The notes below the pieces were generated by a model that saw only the letters and a program-made list of their open reading frames with translations, was not told the origin of the DNA and searched no databases. From the NCBI GenBank assembly GCA_022661535.1, contig JAKULF010000006.1, forward strand, positions 2,537,001 through 2,601,000: 64,000 bases of DNA. Reading direction: 5' to 3'. This document shows, piece by piece, positions 48,869 through 61,500 of this stretch (position 1 is the stretch's first letter; every line of letters begins with the position of its first letter). Origin of the DNA: Eutypa lata (lineage: Eukaryota > Ascomycota > Sordariomycetes > Xylariales > Diatrypaceae). Both the position numbers and the translations under genes were made by a program.

Positions 48869-50133
48869 ATGGCCGCTCCTCACCACCGCCACCAATCGTC
48901 CCTTGAGGACGTTTTCTCTTTTGATCCGCATCCATCCTTAGGGGCAAATCAGCGCATTAACGCCAGGCATAGGTTTAACAGTATTGTACAGCATTTTAAC
49001 GCCGAAAATAACAACATCAAAAATGACTATAACCACTCTTTACTTTTACATTATACTTACGAATTTACAATTTCCGGAATAGCCCAAGATAACTTTTTGC
49101 GGGCCTTCTTTGGGGCTCTAGAACTATCACTAGGTGAAGATAAAGACGTTAGCTTCGAGCAGGTCCGCCCGAAATTCATCGCATTCGCAGACTATCTTAT
49201 GGATACCTTCTTTTTGCCATGTAAAGCTTTTCAAACTAGCAGCCACTCCATCTCTTGATCGCCGTTAATGGATCTATGTCATAGTGAAAGCTTATGGCGG
49301 AAAGACACCACAGCTCTCCCCAGCTATCCATTCCGCGGTCCACAGAGCACAGGGGGGTGGATACACAGAAGATTGTATTGGAACACCGGAACGAGTGTCG
49401 ACTCTTCGGAGTGATTGCCTTGAGCGTGACCGCCACCGCTGTGTAATATCACGAAAGTTTGATCATAAAGAAGCGTTACGACGCTTACTTGCTGACGGTG
49501 AAGATAACGCTCGAGATGATGATGGAAAATTGCTGGTGAAGGAAAACTCATACGAGTTTCTGGAAGTAGCCCACATACTCCCACACGCCTTAACGAAGGT
49601 CGACACAAACCTCCAAGCGGTATATTCCTTTATAACGGTGATCTCTTCCCTGGCTTACCCTTGATTAAGATAGCTCTAAGGAAGCTGCGCTTGCGGTCCT
49701 CAACATGTTTGATAGCCGTATCAAGCATCTAATCGAGGGTGTTGATATTGACCGGCCACGTAACGCCATTACTCTTTCTCACGCTCTCCATAATCTATTT
49801 AGAAACTTCAACATTTTCTTTGAACCTGTTCCAGACGCCGAGCCCCATACCTACCGGATTCAGTCGTTTCTTCCCACTCATTTCTCTCGGACTCTAGGCC
49901 TCCCTATCACCCGCACACTCCACCTCACTCCTGACCGGACAGTCGATCCTCCGTCGCCTCGACTTTTGGCACTGCATCGTGCTATTGCGATAATTCTCCA
50001 CCTCTCAGCAGCGGGAGAATGGATCGACGAAGTGCTACGGAAGGCGGAACAGATGGGTATACAGACAGATGGGTCTACCGAAATAGGCCGCTTAGTAAGC
50101 CTTAGATTGAAAGGGTTGGCGATAACCAGTTAA
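48869..50133 (+). CDS. HNH nuclease domain protein (HNH_2 type)
   Basis: Proposed exons 48869-49220, 49285-49619 and 49681-50133, with introns of 64 nt (GTAAAG...CATAG) and 61 nt (GTATAT...CTAAG); all phases close and give 379 residues. The first join restores DTFFLPLKAYGGKTPQ. The N-terminal 150 residues are a helical region usual in this fungal family. The nuclease core is LRSDCLERDRHRCVIS (Cys), then EVAHILPHAL with the catalytic-type His, then GVDIDRPRNAITL and HALHNLF with the second Asn/His, ending in FNIFFEP, matching the HNH_2 layout AHIlP...N...H..F. The C-terminus is helical. Such proteins are common and expanded in filamentous fungi; their target is unknown. It sits between a hAT-like element and a broken sirtuin, in an accessory setting. 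The second intron is the weaker call. Confidence 0.8.
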
Positions 50134-50274
50134 TGAAGTACATATGTATGGTGGTGCATCTTCTTTCTTGTTTTGTCGTATCTTTCAACCCATATCTGAT
50201 TCCTTCCAAACACACGCCGAAAAAGAAGAGAAAGAAGGAAAAAAACGAAAGAAGAAGAGCCCTAGGTCTGAGCC

Positions 50275-50890
50275 ATGATACAAGCATTGATTCTGAGTTG
50301 CGTTAGTCCCGACTTCAACGCGGAGCTTCAGTCTATCGCATATTCTGTTTTTCACTCTACATTCATCGTAGCAGGCACTAGCGTCGGCACCAGCATGAAT
50401 GCGGGCATCTCCGTAAGCCCTTCAGTCTCCTCAGTTTGGTTTGAACTTGAAATTGCCACCATGCCAGGGCGGCAACCAGTCAGTCTGCCCGTCGTGTTCA
50501 TGTAAGTCCAGGGCCCGTGTGACACGTAGAAAGCATGTGCTGAACCCTAGCGCTCTGCGACTTGATATCGTATTCTACGACGAATTTCACTTCCGGGCGG
50601 ATGAAATCACGGATATCAAGACCCACGACCTCTTGTACGGTAATCCGGATGTCCTCCTTATTTTTGGTACTAGCTTGCACATTAAGGGCACCAAGGAGAT
50701 GGTCAAACAACCTTCTAGTGTTGTTCATAACAGAGCTGGGATAGTCGTCTATGTCAACCTCACAGCTTTAAGGTCAAAAGGACGGGACGGCGTTATCGAT
50801 TATCGGGTCAAGCGGGACCGTGATTCTTAGGTAGAATATTTGAAGAGACAAAATCCCGAATGGCTTTTGTTGTTGACCCTTAAAAAATGA
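50275..50890 (+). pseudogene. Sirtuin (Hst3/Hst4-type NAD-dependent deacetylase) relic
   Basis: Only the C-terminal half of a sirtuin remains. Frame 1 (to 50505) ends in a segment resembling the zinc-loop lead-in; frame 2 (50441 onward) reads SVCPSCSCKSRARVTRRKH, then LRLDIVFYDEFHF, THDLLYGNPDVLLIFGTSLHIKGTKEMVKQ and GIVVYVNLTALRSKGRDGVIDY (quoted as separate blocks). These match the zinc-binding CxxC, the VFYDE(E)HP block and the GTSL-K-xG NAD site of fungal Hst-type sirtuins. Lesions: the CxxC region changes frame near 50480, and a TAG at 50828-50830 replaces a Trp (the reading continues as VEYLKRQNPEWLL to a TGA at 50888). The Rossmann N-terminal half (GAGIS) is absent upstream. Non-functional relic. 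Confidence 0.82.
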
Positions 50891-52420
50891 AGAACCGCGG
50901 GATGGATGTCGGGATTCTTAACAACCAAACTCTTCAATCGTTGAAGAATTGTATACCAAAATATTTATATCGTCGCGACAATTCGTTTTTAGCCCATCAA
51001 ACGAATACACGAAACCACACAAGAGGCTTTATACCAGTATAAGTTTTATTAGTACCGAGGTGCTACTATGATCGTAACAACTTCGCAAGGTGCAACCTGC
51101 GGCCGCCGTAAGTCAGTTAGGTAGGTGTATAGGCAAAACTATTAGTAACTGTCCACGTGTTATGAGTTATGTGGCAGATTATTTAAAACGTTACGGAATT
51201 GACTGTCAAAACGGTGGAAGAAAGCATGCATAAGGTTGTGCAAATGAACCGTGAAGGCCAGTTTAACTGTATAAGGTTACACAAAGTTAATCGATCTGCC
51301 TATATAGGATCCGTGCCTCGGCCGATAGTTCCAGCTCAGCTCATCTCAGCTTTGTGCAACAGAAACATGGATACAAGCACCAGAGTTAATAACACTCACT
51401 ACCTTGTACTTATGATCTAGGCAGGTTTGTTAGACTACTTGCCCTACTTCGCAAATATATACTATTTAAACATGCCATTCCTTATCATACCTACATACGA
51501 ATTAAGAAAGATATTCAACTCTCAACCAGAATGGGGACTACCCCGCTTTCCTTCAAGTCATCATCCAATACCAACTCGGAGCTTTTATTGCTTACTTACT
51601 TACCCATGCATGTCTTTCTCTCTCTTTCCCTCGTCTCTCTGCATGGGTGCATTAATGGTGCTGCTACTTTACGTAGTATTACTCCCCCCGGCGCTGGGGT
51701 AAAAGGCCAGAATTTAGGTAATTTTCTAATAGCTTTCTCACCAATTCCAAGCTCTTCCTGACCTACTGGCGGATTGTTCCTTATCTACATGCATGGAACT
51801 TTCAACTATCATCCCGCACATTAGCCACGTCTCATTCTATACTCTAAATATATATCTGGCTATGTATTCTCCTATCCGCCTGGGTATTCGCCTAGATCTA
51901 GGCCCCTGACAACATACATCTATAACCGCCTACACTATCTATCCAAAGGTTTAAGTCTAGGTATGACTAAAGTAGCGTTTCTGCCGGTTCATGCTGAACG
52001 CCAGCTAGTACTCCAGCCCGGACTGCCGGATACTCCTTTAGGTAACTTGACTTAATCCTGCAGCAAACCAGGGCGTTCAGCACTAAACGCTAGCCCTACT
52101 AACTAGCTCCTCCGGCTGTACGAGCTGAACCAAGCCTATGGGCCCAAACGCCCGCCAATATTGAATCTTCGCTTATTGCTCGCTACCCAGTAGTATTATC
52201 TTTTTCCTTTCTTCCCTTCTCCCTGTCTCGAAGGGCCTGAGACAAACCCCTTCTTTGCACTCCCTGCCCATCGAGTTTGGCTACTCCCCCCCGCAAGTTC
52301 CTAGAATAGAGTTCTTTCCCATGCTCAGTTAACATATACTGTTACTTCAATGCTCACTGTTCGTAGTGACGTCTTGTCAATTCAGGGTATTCTGGTTTCT
52401 CCTAGCCGATCGGCCTCAGC
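50891..52420. other. Interval between sirtuin relic and methyltransferase
   Basis: No supported gene. It contains an inverted repeat with arms at about 51972-52003 and 52071-52096 (listed separately). Short frames at 51199-51761 have no domain. Confidence 0.5.
51972..52096. repeat. Inverted repeat, about 125 bp, possible small MITE
   Basis: The left arm contains TAGCGTTT and, 12 bases on, GCTGAACGCC; the right arm read on the other strand contains TAGCGTTT, four bases, then GCTGAACGCC. The arms are separated by about 70 bases. The 5-bp sequence ACTAA occurs just outside both ends (51966-51970 and 52098-52102), a possible target-site copy. A hairpin or a very small inverted-repeat element would explain it. 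Confidence 0.5.
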
Positions 52421-53621
52421 ATGTCATTTATAACCCCCGCCGTAGGATTCCTGGATGAAGGTGATCCTCCGCCCTCGGACTTAGACTTTGACCAGAGAAG
52501 TGCCGCTTCCTGGTATTCTTTAACAAGCAGTGTTACACACCACTCGTATGAGAATGGAAGGTAAAAAAGGATATTCCTGACGGGCTACCGTCTCCCTCTA
52601 CCCTCAGCTAAGATACCATTATGTAGACGATATTCCAGCTTCATGCAGGGGTACTACCCTCTCCCAAACGACGACCAAGAGCAAACCAGAGAAGAGCTCC
52701 TCCATTTACTTTTCATTGGCGTACTCAGTGGTAGATACTATCTTGCGCCAATTGGTCGCAACCCCCTGAAAATCATTGATTTGGGCACTGGAACAGGCTC
52801 GTACGTGCTAGCTACCCTTGCTATACCCTACACTCTAGTTAACCAAGTAATGTAGATGGGCTATCGAAGGTAACTAAGATACGACTTCGACTTGCTATGC
52901 AGCTTTCTGATAGAAATAGTGGCCGAGAATTTCCCTGGAGCTGAGGTTATCGGTGTTGACCTTTCTCCAATACAACCTGATTGGTGTCCGTCGAATCTAC
53001 AGTTTCATGTCGATAATGTTGAGGATACTTGGGTGTATGGTTCTGGATATGACTATGTCCACCTGCGTCACATGGCTATCAATATAAAGGAACCTGCCGC
53101 CTTGCTCACCTCGATATATGAGTATGCCGTTGCCTATCCCGCCGTAGGCTGTCGAGTTCTAACAGGTGAAAAACAGAAACATGCAAAGTGGGGGTTGGAT
53201 CGAGTTTCAAGACCTCCTCTTGAATCTCTGCTGCGATGATGACACCATGCCCCAGGACTATGTTCTTTCTAAAATCCCCAATCTCACCATACAGGCTCTC
53301 AAGAGTCTCGACTTCGATGCGGATTTCGTGAACAGGGTGCCGCGCGAACTGGAGACTGCAGGGTTCATCAACATCCGGCGTGAAATATTCAAGGTTCCTG
53401 TAGGAGCTTGGCCACGGAATGAAAAGATGCGATACTTCGGGCTAATGGCTCGAGAAGTTTTGGTTGAATTATTGAGGCCTCTTGCTTCTAGGCCGTTCCA
53501 GTCTCTCGGTCTGTCGCAGAGCGACTTGAATGCCATGATATCCGAGGCCGAGGATGCGTTGGAACACATCGACTACCATATTTACGTGGAATTCGGGATT
53601 GTGTACGCGCAAAAGCCTTGA
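52421..53621 (+). CDS. SAM-dependent methyltransferase (LaeA/UMTA type), frame uncertain
   Basis: Starts MSFITPAVGFLDEGD at 52421. Exon 1 ends at 52560 (donor GTAAAA); in-phase acceptor CTAAG at 52612 joins ENGRYHY. Conserved blocks follow: YYPLPNDDQEQ, PLKIIDLGTGTGS (SAM motif I), then across a 102-nt intron (52801-52902) FLIEIVAENFPGAEVIGVDLSPIQP, quoted here as two motifs, then GGWIEFQD and a C-terminal RYFGLMAREV to the stop at 53621. These define the fungal UMTA/LaeA-like methyltransferase family, often tied to secondary metabolism. Two regions do not resolve: 52623-52648 needs a 26-nt removal or an indel to reach YYPLPND in frame, and 53120-53165 needs a very short intron with a weak donor. 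So the gene may be recently broken or use odd introns. No other biosynthetic gene is visible nearby. Confidence 0.65.
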
Positions 53622-54935
53622 ACCTGGACTGCCAATTGAGCAACAGTTTTACACGTGGGTATAGAACAGTACCTAAAGTTAAGCGACGCCTCTGAAGCAA
53701 GGGGGCTTAGTTTGATAATATTGGGATTAGATATATCATGGTAAGTTGGCGTCAGTGTCAACGCCGGCTGTTGAAGTCGACTGTGGACTAACGAAATAGG
53801 GGTGCATAATACTAGGATTAGTCGCCGATAACAATGCCGGACCCCTATACCGAATCACACTATCTTATCAACTACAGATACATAAAACATGAACAACGAC
53901 AGAAACCCTACTACCGCCCAAAATAAATGTCTCTACGTGCCGAAATTTAGCCTTATACGCATCATTAGGTTTACACGAATTTACCAGATATACTGGCCTA
54001 CTAGAACCACACTGGCACGAAAGACATCGCGTCGATTTCTTGGACGAGATATCTAAGCAGTTACACCTTAACGGCCTAGCTTATCACCTACCTCGGTTAC
54101 AATCATGATTCCATATATATGAATCTGCACCAGTGCGCTAGACAGGCTAAGCAGCGCATCTCACCCCATGTTGAGATGAACAGCACGAATATATCTTAGA
54201 GATTGGCGTACCATGCTTTCAAGCAACACATACTATACCATCGACCAAGCACCGAGTCTTTGGGAAGCTCTCTAAGGAGGCGAGCAAAACCAATCTTCAA
54301 GGCTTGATACAGAAATATGTATAGCGAGCTGGCAATGGTTGTTTAAGAATGGTTATCATGTTTAAGATCAGCTTTGGTCCGTGATAGAACGCCAGAACCT
54401 ACCAAATATACCTAGCACACCCCTTCCAAATAGCACAGCTTACGACACCTCGTCAGCTTTTAGCTAAGGGGATAAATGGCTTGGTGGACACAACACAATT
54501 GGGGTTATACAAGGACCCCCTATGGTATTAACAAAATACATATATACACACTATGAGAGTGGCCAGAAAGGATGGCATATAGCTGAACACAAATGTGGTT
54601 CTCAAGTAGCTTAGCTAACAAGAAACAAGACCATCACGCCTAGACATGGCACAGATGCTATCGTCCAAAAGTTATCACGTGTATTGGGTTAAGGTGACAT
54701 GCTAGCCCCTTGCGATAGTGTTTCCTCCATAAGCCTTTTGCCATTGGCAACGTTGGTTAAAATCTAGAGCATAACTGGCTCACTACGTCGGGCACGTGCC
54801 CGTCGTGGCAAAAATCATGTGACACAATCAGAAGCATACCTACTTATCTTCTGATCTACCTACTAGCTAATGCAGACGAAGGTATAAGGCATAATAATAT
54901 GTAAATATTTCAGCGAAGTAGCTGAATCTTCACAC
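53622..54935. other. Interval right of methyltransferase
   Basis: About 1.3 kb with no open frame of note. Base composition is ordinary, with CA and TG frequent. Many short translations across stops look like a decayed gene or transposon, but no family could be named. Confidence 0.4.
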
Positions 54936-55075
54936 ACTTGGTGCAGTGGTGCCGTCTCGCGGTCGTCTTTTACACATTCTTCAACTTCAGTTATATGTCC
55001 TTTCCCACCTCCCCTGGGACCCTGCACCCCTTCGCTTATTTTTTGGGGTTCGAATCCCGAACGAGAAACTTTTTT
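54936..55075 (+). repeat. tRNA-derived SINE-like unit (A and B boxes)
   Basis: A perfect pol III A-box-like TGGTGCAGTGG (54941) is followed about 100 bases later by a perfect B-box-like GGTTCGAATCC (55051), then a T run at 55070-55078 that could terminate pol III transcription. The acceptor and T stems do not pair as in a true tRNA, and the A-B spacing is long. A tRNA-derived SINE or degenerate tRNA pseudogene fits better than a working tRNA. Confidence 0.45.
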
Positions 55076-55274
55076 TTTGCCGTGTCTTTTTCCCCCCTTC
55101 TCTCTCAGAGGCTTTTTTTCCTTCTCTATTTTTTTGATGTTGTGTATTTGCTTGTTACTTACATGCCTTGATGCTTTATACTGAGGTTGTTTATCCTGAC
55201 CCCTGAGTTCACGAGATGTTCCTTGCGTTAGGTATTTATTATAAGTATGGTAGTGAACCATAAACAAACCAAAA

Positions 55275-55420
55275 AAGCCCAGGCGCTGTATGGGGCCAGC
55301 ATGCCATGATGCCTATGATATGTATTACTTCAAATGGGCTGGAGGGAAAGGACAATTGTTCGTCGTCCTTGATCGTGGAAGTTCCTTGGTTCGAATCCCT
55401 AGCTGGGCAATATCTTTTTA
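55275..55420 (+). repeat. Second tRNA-like/B-box sequence
   Basis: Contains GGTTCGAATCC followed by CTAGCTGGGCA and a TCTTTTT run. An upstream GCCCAG (about 55277) could pair with CTGGGC as an acceptor-like stem, but there is no clear A box or anticodon arm. It is probably a tRNA-derived relic, the second within about 350 bases. Confidence 0.35.
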
Positions 55421-55549
55421 ATGTAAGTAGTATTTAACTAACATAGAGCCCCACTATCCGAACACTTACATAGGAAGTGAGTTACTCCCTTAACTCAGCT
55501 ATTTATTATTAGCCTTACTTAAGTACTTAGCTAATGGAAGCTACGCTAT

Positions 55550-58500
55550 GTAACCTCAAAACCTAACATTTAAAACATCTACTTTCATTATATTTTATTA
55601 ATTACTTTATAAATTTTTAATTAATTAAAATGTCGGATTTTACCTTAAACTTTTGCATTTTTAACGTTGTTATATAATTATTATAAGTTTTTTTTAAATA
55701 TATTTTTTTTTATATAATAATATATTATATATTTTAACTTTTAATATTAATTATTAACTTTTTTATTTAATCGTTATTAAATATTATTATATAACTCGTA
55801 AAAAGTTAATTAATATATAAATTTATAACGTATAAATTAATTCGTAATAATAATAACGTAATCGCTTAATTTATTTAATAATATTTACTTTTTAAATATT
55901 TACTTTTAATTATAATTTTAATTATCGTAAGTTTATTTTATAATTTATTTATAAATAAATTAAATCGTTTTTAAAAATAAATAATTAATCGCTTTTTTTA
56001 AATTATAATAAAATAAAGTATAACTTAATAAAGTTTTAAATAAAATATCGCGCGTTTTTACATTATAAATAAATTAAATAATAATTAAAAATAAATAATA
56101 ACGCTTTTTTTTTTATATTATAATATATTTAAAAAACGATTTTAAATATTAATACGTTAATCTTTATAAATAACGATACGTTTAAATTATAAACGACTTA
56201 AATAATATTTAAAAACAAGTTAATATTATTTTATTTTTTACGTTATAATAAATTAAAAATATAATTTAATTAAATTTTAAGTAATAATATATTAATTTTC
56301 GTAAAAAAATAATATTTATAAATCGTAAACGATTTAAATAATACTTAAAAACAAGTCGATATTACTTTATTTTTTACGTTATAATAAATTAAAAGTATAA
56401 TTTAATTAAATTTTAAATAATAATATATTAACTTTTATAAAAGAATAATATTTATAAATCGTAAACGGCTTAAATAATACTTAAAAATAAGCCGGTATTA
56501 TTTTATCTTTTACGTTATAATAAATTAAAAGCGTAATTTAATTAAATTTTAAATAATAATACGTTAATTTTTATAAAAAAATAATATTTATAAATTATAA
56601 ACGATTTAAATAATATTTAAAAATAAATTAAAAACGCTTTTTTTTTTATATTATATTTCGTTTAAAAAATAAATTATTATACGTTTTAAATAATAATACG
56701 TTAACGTTTATTAATAAATAATATATTTACATTATAAACGAATTAAATAAAATTTAAACAAATATATATAAATTATATCGAATTAATTTACTTATAATTA
56801 AAAATTATTATTACTTTATTATATTATTACGTTAATATATTTATATAATTATATATTTATATATTTATTATTTTTTTTTTATTATAATAAATTTTTTATT
56901 TAATTTTAATTTCGATATTATTAATAACATTAATAAATTTATTATTACTTTTATTCGTTATTTTTTTTATTTAATAATTAAATTCGTTTATTAATTATAA
57001 CTTTTTAATATTATTTATAAAAAATTACTTTTTATAAAATATTAAAATAAAAAATTATATTACTTTTATTATTTTTTTTTAAAATGTAAAAAGTATTTAA
57101 AAATCTTTAAAAATATTAATTAAATAACGATAAAAATATAAAAAAACTTTTAATATTTATTCGTAAAGTTTTTTATAAAAAGCTTAATAAACTTTATTAA
57201 TATTATAATAAAATTCGTAATTTTAAATATTTTTATATTTTATAAATTACGTACTTTATTTATTTTTATTATTAAGCGAATTTAACTTATAAATATAATT
57301 AATTTAAAATAATTAAATATATTTATAAAACGAACGACGATAAATAACGCTTAACTTTTTTAAAAACTTTTAAATTATTTATTTAATCGTTAATTTTTAA
57401 GTTATTTTTTAATTAATTTTATATTTAACTTAACTTTAATTATTATTTAATTATTAAATTTTAAATAATTTTAAAATATAAAATATTAATTAAAAAAATT
57501 ACGAAAATATATATTTTAATATAATAATTTACTTTTAATTTTAATTATTAATATTATTTTTAAACATTATTTTATAATTTTAATTTAATAATTATTACTT
57601 TTAAAAATAATATTAATAATAATAATTTCGAATTTATTTATCGCGATTACTTTCGATTTACTTTTATCGTTATCGATTTATTTAATTTTTTTTTTACGAA
57701 ATCGTTTATTTATATAAAATTTTTTATTTACGTAAAATCGTTTTATTTTATTTTTAAAAAACGAATAAAAGTTATTATCGAAAAAAATAAAAATAATAAT
57801 AATAAACTTTTATTTTTTTTTAAATATCGATTTTTTATCGTCGTTTACGAATCGTTTTTATTTATTAAAATCGAACTTAAAACTTTTATTTTAAAAAATC
57901 TTATAAAAATTACTTTTAAAAAAGTTAAAAAAAATAATAATAATAACTTTAATATTTTATTTCTTATTAAGATTTAATTTAAAGTAATTATTAACGATAA
58001 AGATATTATTATAATTAAATATAAATTATCGATTTTAAAACGATAATTAAAAAGTTATAAAACTTTAATTATTTATTATAAAAACGATAAAGTTAATTAT
58101 AAAATAAAATTAATTATATCGAAAAAAGTTAAAAATAATAATAATAATTACTTTTAAAATACTTTTATTATACTTTTACTTTTTATTATTTCTTAAAAAT
58201 AATAATTTTAATATATAAAATACTTTTTTATTTATATTTAAATATAACTTTTTATTTATTTTTTTAATAATAATTCGTAATTTATTTATTTAATATTAAT
58301 ACGTAACGTAATTATAAATTATAATTCGCGATTTTTCGTATATATTATATTTTTTTTTTAAATAAAATTAATTTTTTTTTTTAATATTATTAATTTTTTT
58401 TAATATTAATTATTTTTAATTAAAATTATTTTTTATATTATAAATTTATTTTTATTTATACGTTGTTATTTAAAATATAAAAAAATATATAAAAACTTTA

Positions 58501-61500
58501 AAATAAATATAAATTTATATATAAACGTAATTTATTAAATTTATACGAAAAGATATATATTTTTTAAACGATAACTTTTAAAAAAAATTAACTTTAATAT
58601 TATTTATAATTTTAAACGTTAACGAAAAAATTTAAAATCTTTATAATAAAACTTAATTATTATAATTTCGTTTTATACGGTTTTAACTTTTTCATTTTTA
58701 TTTAATATTTTTCTTTTAAATTTTAATTTAATTATAATTAAACTTAACTTTTATAAAGTTAATATAAATAATTTAAAGCTTAAAAAAATATAAACGAATT
58801 TAATAAAAACGTATTAAAATCGAAATATATTTTTAAAGCTTAATTATTATAAATTAAACTTTTATAAATATTTATAAATAACATCGATTATATAAACGAA
58901 TAATATAATAAATATAACGTTTTTTTATAAAAAAATAAACGTTTTAATTAAAAAAAAAATTAAAACTTTTATAATTTATTATTTAAACGAAAATATTAAA
59001 TTATTATTATAATATAAATTACTTAAATATTTATAATTATAATTAATCGAATTAAATGTTAAATTAAAAACGTTTTATAAAAATCTTTACTTTTATAACT
59101 TCGTTTTCGCTTTTATTTTAATTTTATATAAATTAATTAATTAAATAAAATTTCGTTTAAATTTAATTTACTTTTAAATTTAAAAAGCTTTTTATTATAT
59201 TATAAAGCTTTTAAAAACGATAAAAACGAAAAAACTTTAATACGTATAACTTTACTTTTATAATTTTTATATAATTATTTAATATCATTTAAAAATAAAC
59301 GAAAATATATATTTAAACTCGAATAAAGTTAAAGAACTTTCGAAAAACATTTATATTAATAATTTATACGTTAAAAAGTTCGTTATTATTTAAAAATAAA
59401 TAAAATAAATCGCTTTTAATTTGCGAAAAATAAGCGATAATTATATTTATATTCGCGTTATTTTAAACTTTAAATTAAAATTAATTATAAAATAAATTAT
59501 TAATAAATAACGATATAATCTTTCGACTTTTAACGACGTAATCGTTATACTTTTAAATACTTTCGTTTTTTAAAAAAGCGTAAAAAAAATTATTTTAATT
59601 AAATAAATTACATTAAAATCGAAAAAATATCTTTATTATAAAATTTTAATAAATAATATTATTTATATATTTTTTATTTATTTTTTAATATAATTACATA
59701 ATAAAATAAATTATAATAATAAAATAATTCTTTATAAAAAAACTTAAAAAAAGTAAAAAATTACTTTAATATAATATTATTAATATTATTTATATATTTA
59801 AAAATTAAAAAAATTAATTCTTTTTACTTTTCGACGATTATTTTAATAATATATCGTAAATTATTAAATTATTATAAAATAAATAACTTTATAATAATTA
59901 TAATATAAATAAAACGATTATTATAAAGTTTTTTAAATCGAATTTATAAATATAATATATTTTCGAAATATTAACGTTATTATAATTAATCGTTTAATAA
60001 TTTTTTTATTTTTTTTTATAAATAATAATAAATTTATATTTTATTTATATTAAAATTTAATAACGATTATATATTACTTTAATAAATCGATATTTTTTAT
60101 TATTTTTATAATAAATTTAAATTAATTTAAAATTAAACGAAAACTTTTATCGAAATAAATTATAAATAATCGTTTTAATATTAATATTTATATTTTTAAT
60201 TAAAAAAAAAAAAGTTATTAAACGATATTATTAAACATTATTATTTTAAACATTACATTACGATAATATAAACGATTAAATATTAAAAAAAAAACTTACT
60301 TTATATATATTATTTAATATTTTTAAATTCGAAAAATCGTAATCGACTTTTAAACTTTATAAATATTAATCGCATTATACGTATAAAAATTCTTAATTTT
60401 AATATTAATTTAAATAATTAACTTCGAAAAATAATAAAATCGATTATAATACATCGATTATATAACGAAAACAATTTAAATACGCTTTATATAATTAATA
60501 ATTAATGTTTTAAAAAATATTTAAAATCGTATTATTTCGTTATAAAAATAAAAAAAAATAAATATTTTATTTATAAACGTAAGCGAATAAATAAGCTTTT
60601 CGATAATAAAATATTATAAAAATATAATAACGAATAAATAATTTCTTATAATTTTTATTTAATTTAAAAATATTAAACTTATATTAATATAAAAATTTAT
60701 ACGTTTATTAAAAACGTAAAATATATAAATAAATATTTATATAAAAAAATTAATTAAATAATCGTTTATATTTAAATAAGAAAAACATTTATTAATATTA
60801 CTTAAAATAAAACTTAACGAAACGAAATTTAAAAGCATTTATAAAATCGATTTATCGATTTATTTAAAGCCGTTTATTATTTATTAAACTTATACGTTTA
60901 CGATATTTAATTATTAATTAAATCTTTAATCGTTTATTTTTTAAATTAAAACGAAATTACTTATAATTTATACGTAAACATTTAATAATTATCGAATAAA
61001 TTTAATTAATATTATATAACTTTAAAAATATAATTTAAATATAATAAAGTATATATAAACGATTATAAAATTTTTTATTAAAACTTTTTTATTTATTATT
61101 AATAAAATTTAAAGATAAAATAAATTAAATATAAATAAAACGTTATAAAAAAAATTAATTACATTTATTTCGTATATTTTAATACGAATAAATACTTTTA
61201 TTTTCGCTTTTTTTTTATTTTAATTTTAAAAACTATCGAATAAATTAATTTATAACGTATTAAAAACGTTTAATATTAATTATTTAAAAAGTTTTATAAA
61301 GCTTATAAATTATTAAAAAACGATTAATATTAAAAAATGTTTTTTAAAAAATTAAAAATATTTATAAACGATCGTTAATTTAAAAGCTTATTTACGTATA
61401 TATTAAATATAAACGACGTAAAATAACTTATTATTATTTAAAAAAAGTTTAAAAAATATTTATATAATAACTTATTAAAATAAATTAAACGCTTTTAAAA

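Noticed and set aside
54863..55267. 134-codon minus-strand frame
   Set aside because: Lys-rich and overlaps the tRNA-like SINE candidate; the SGFEP stretch is antisense B-box sequence.
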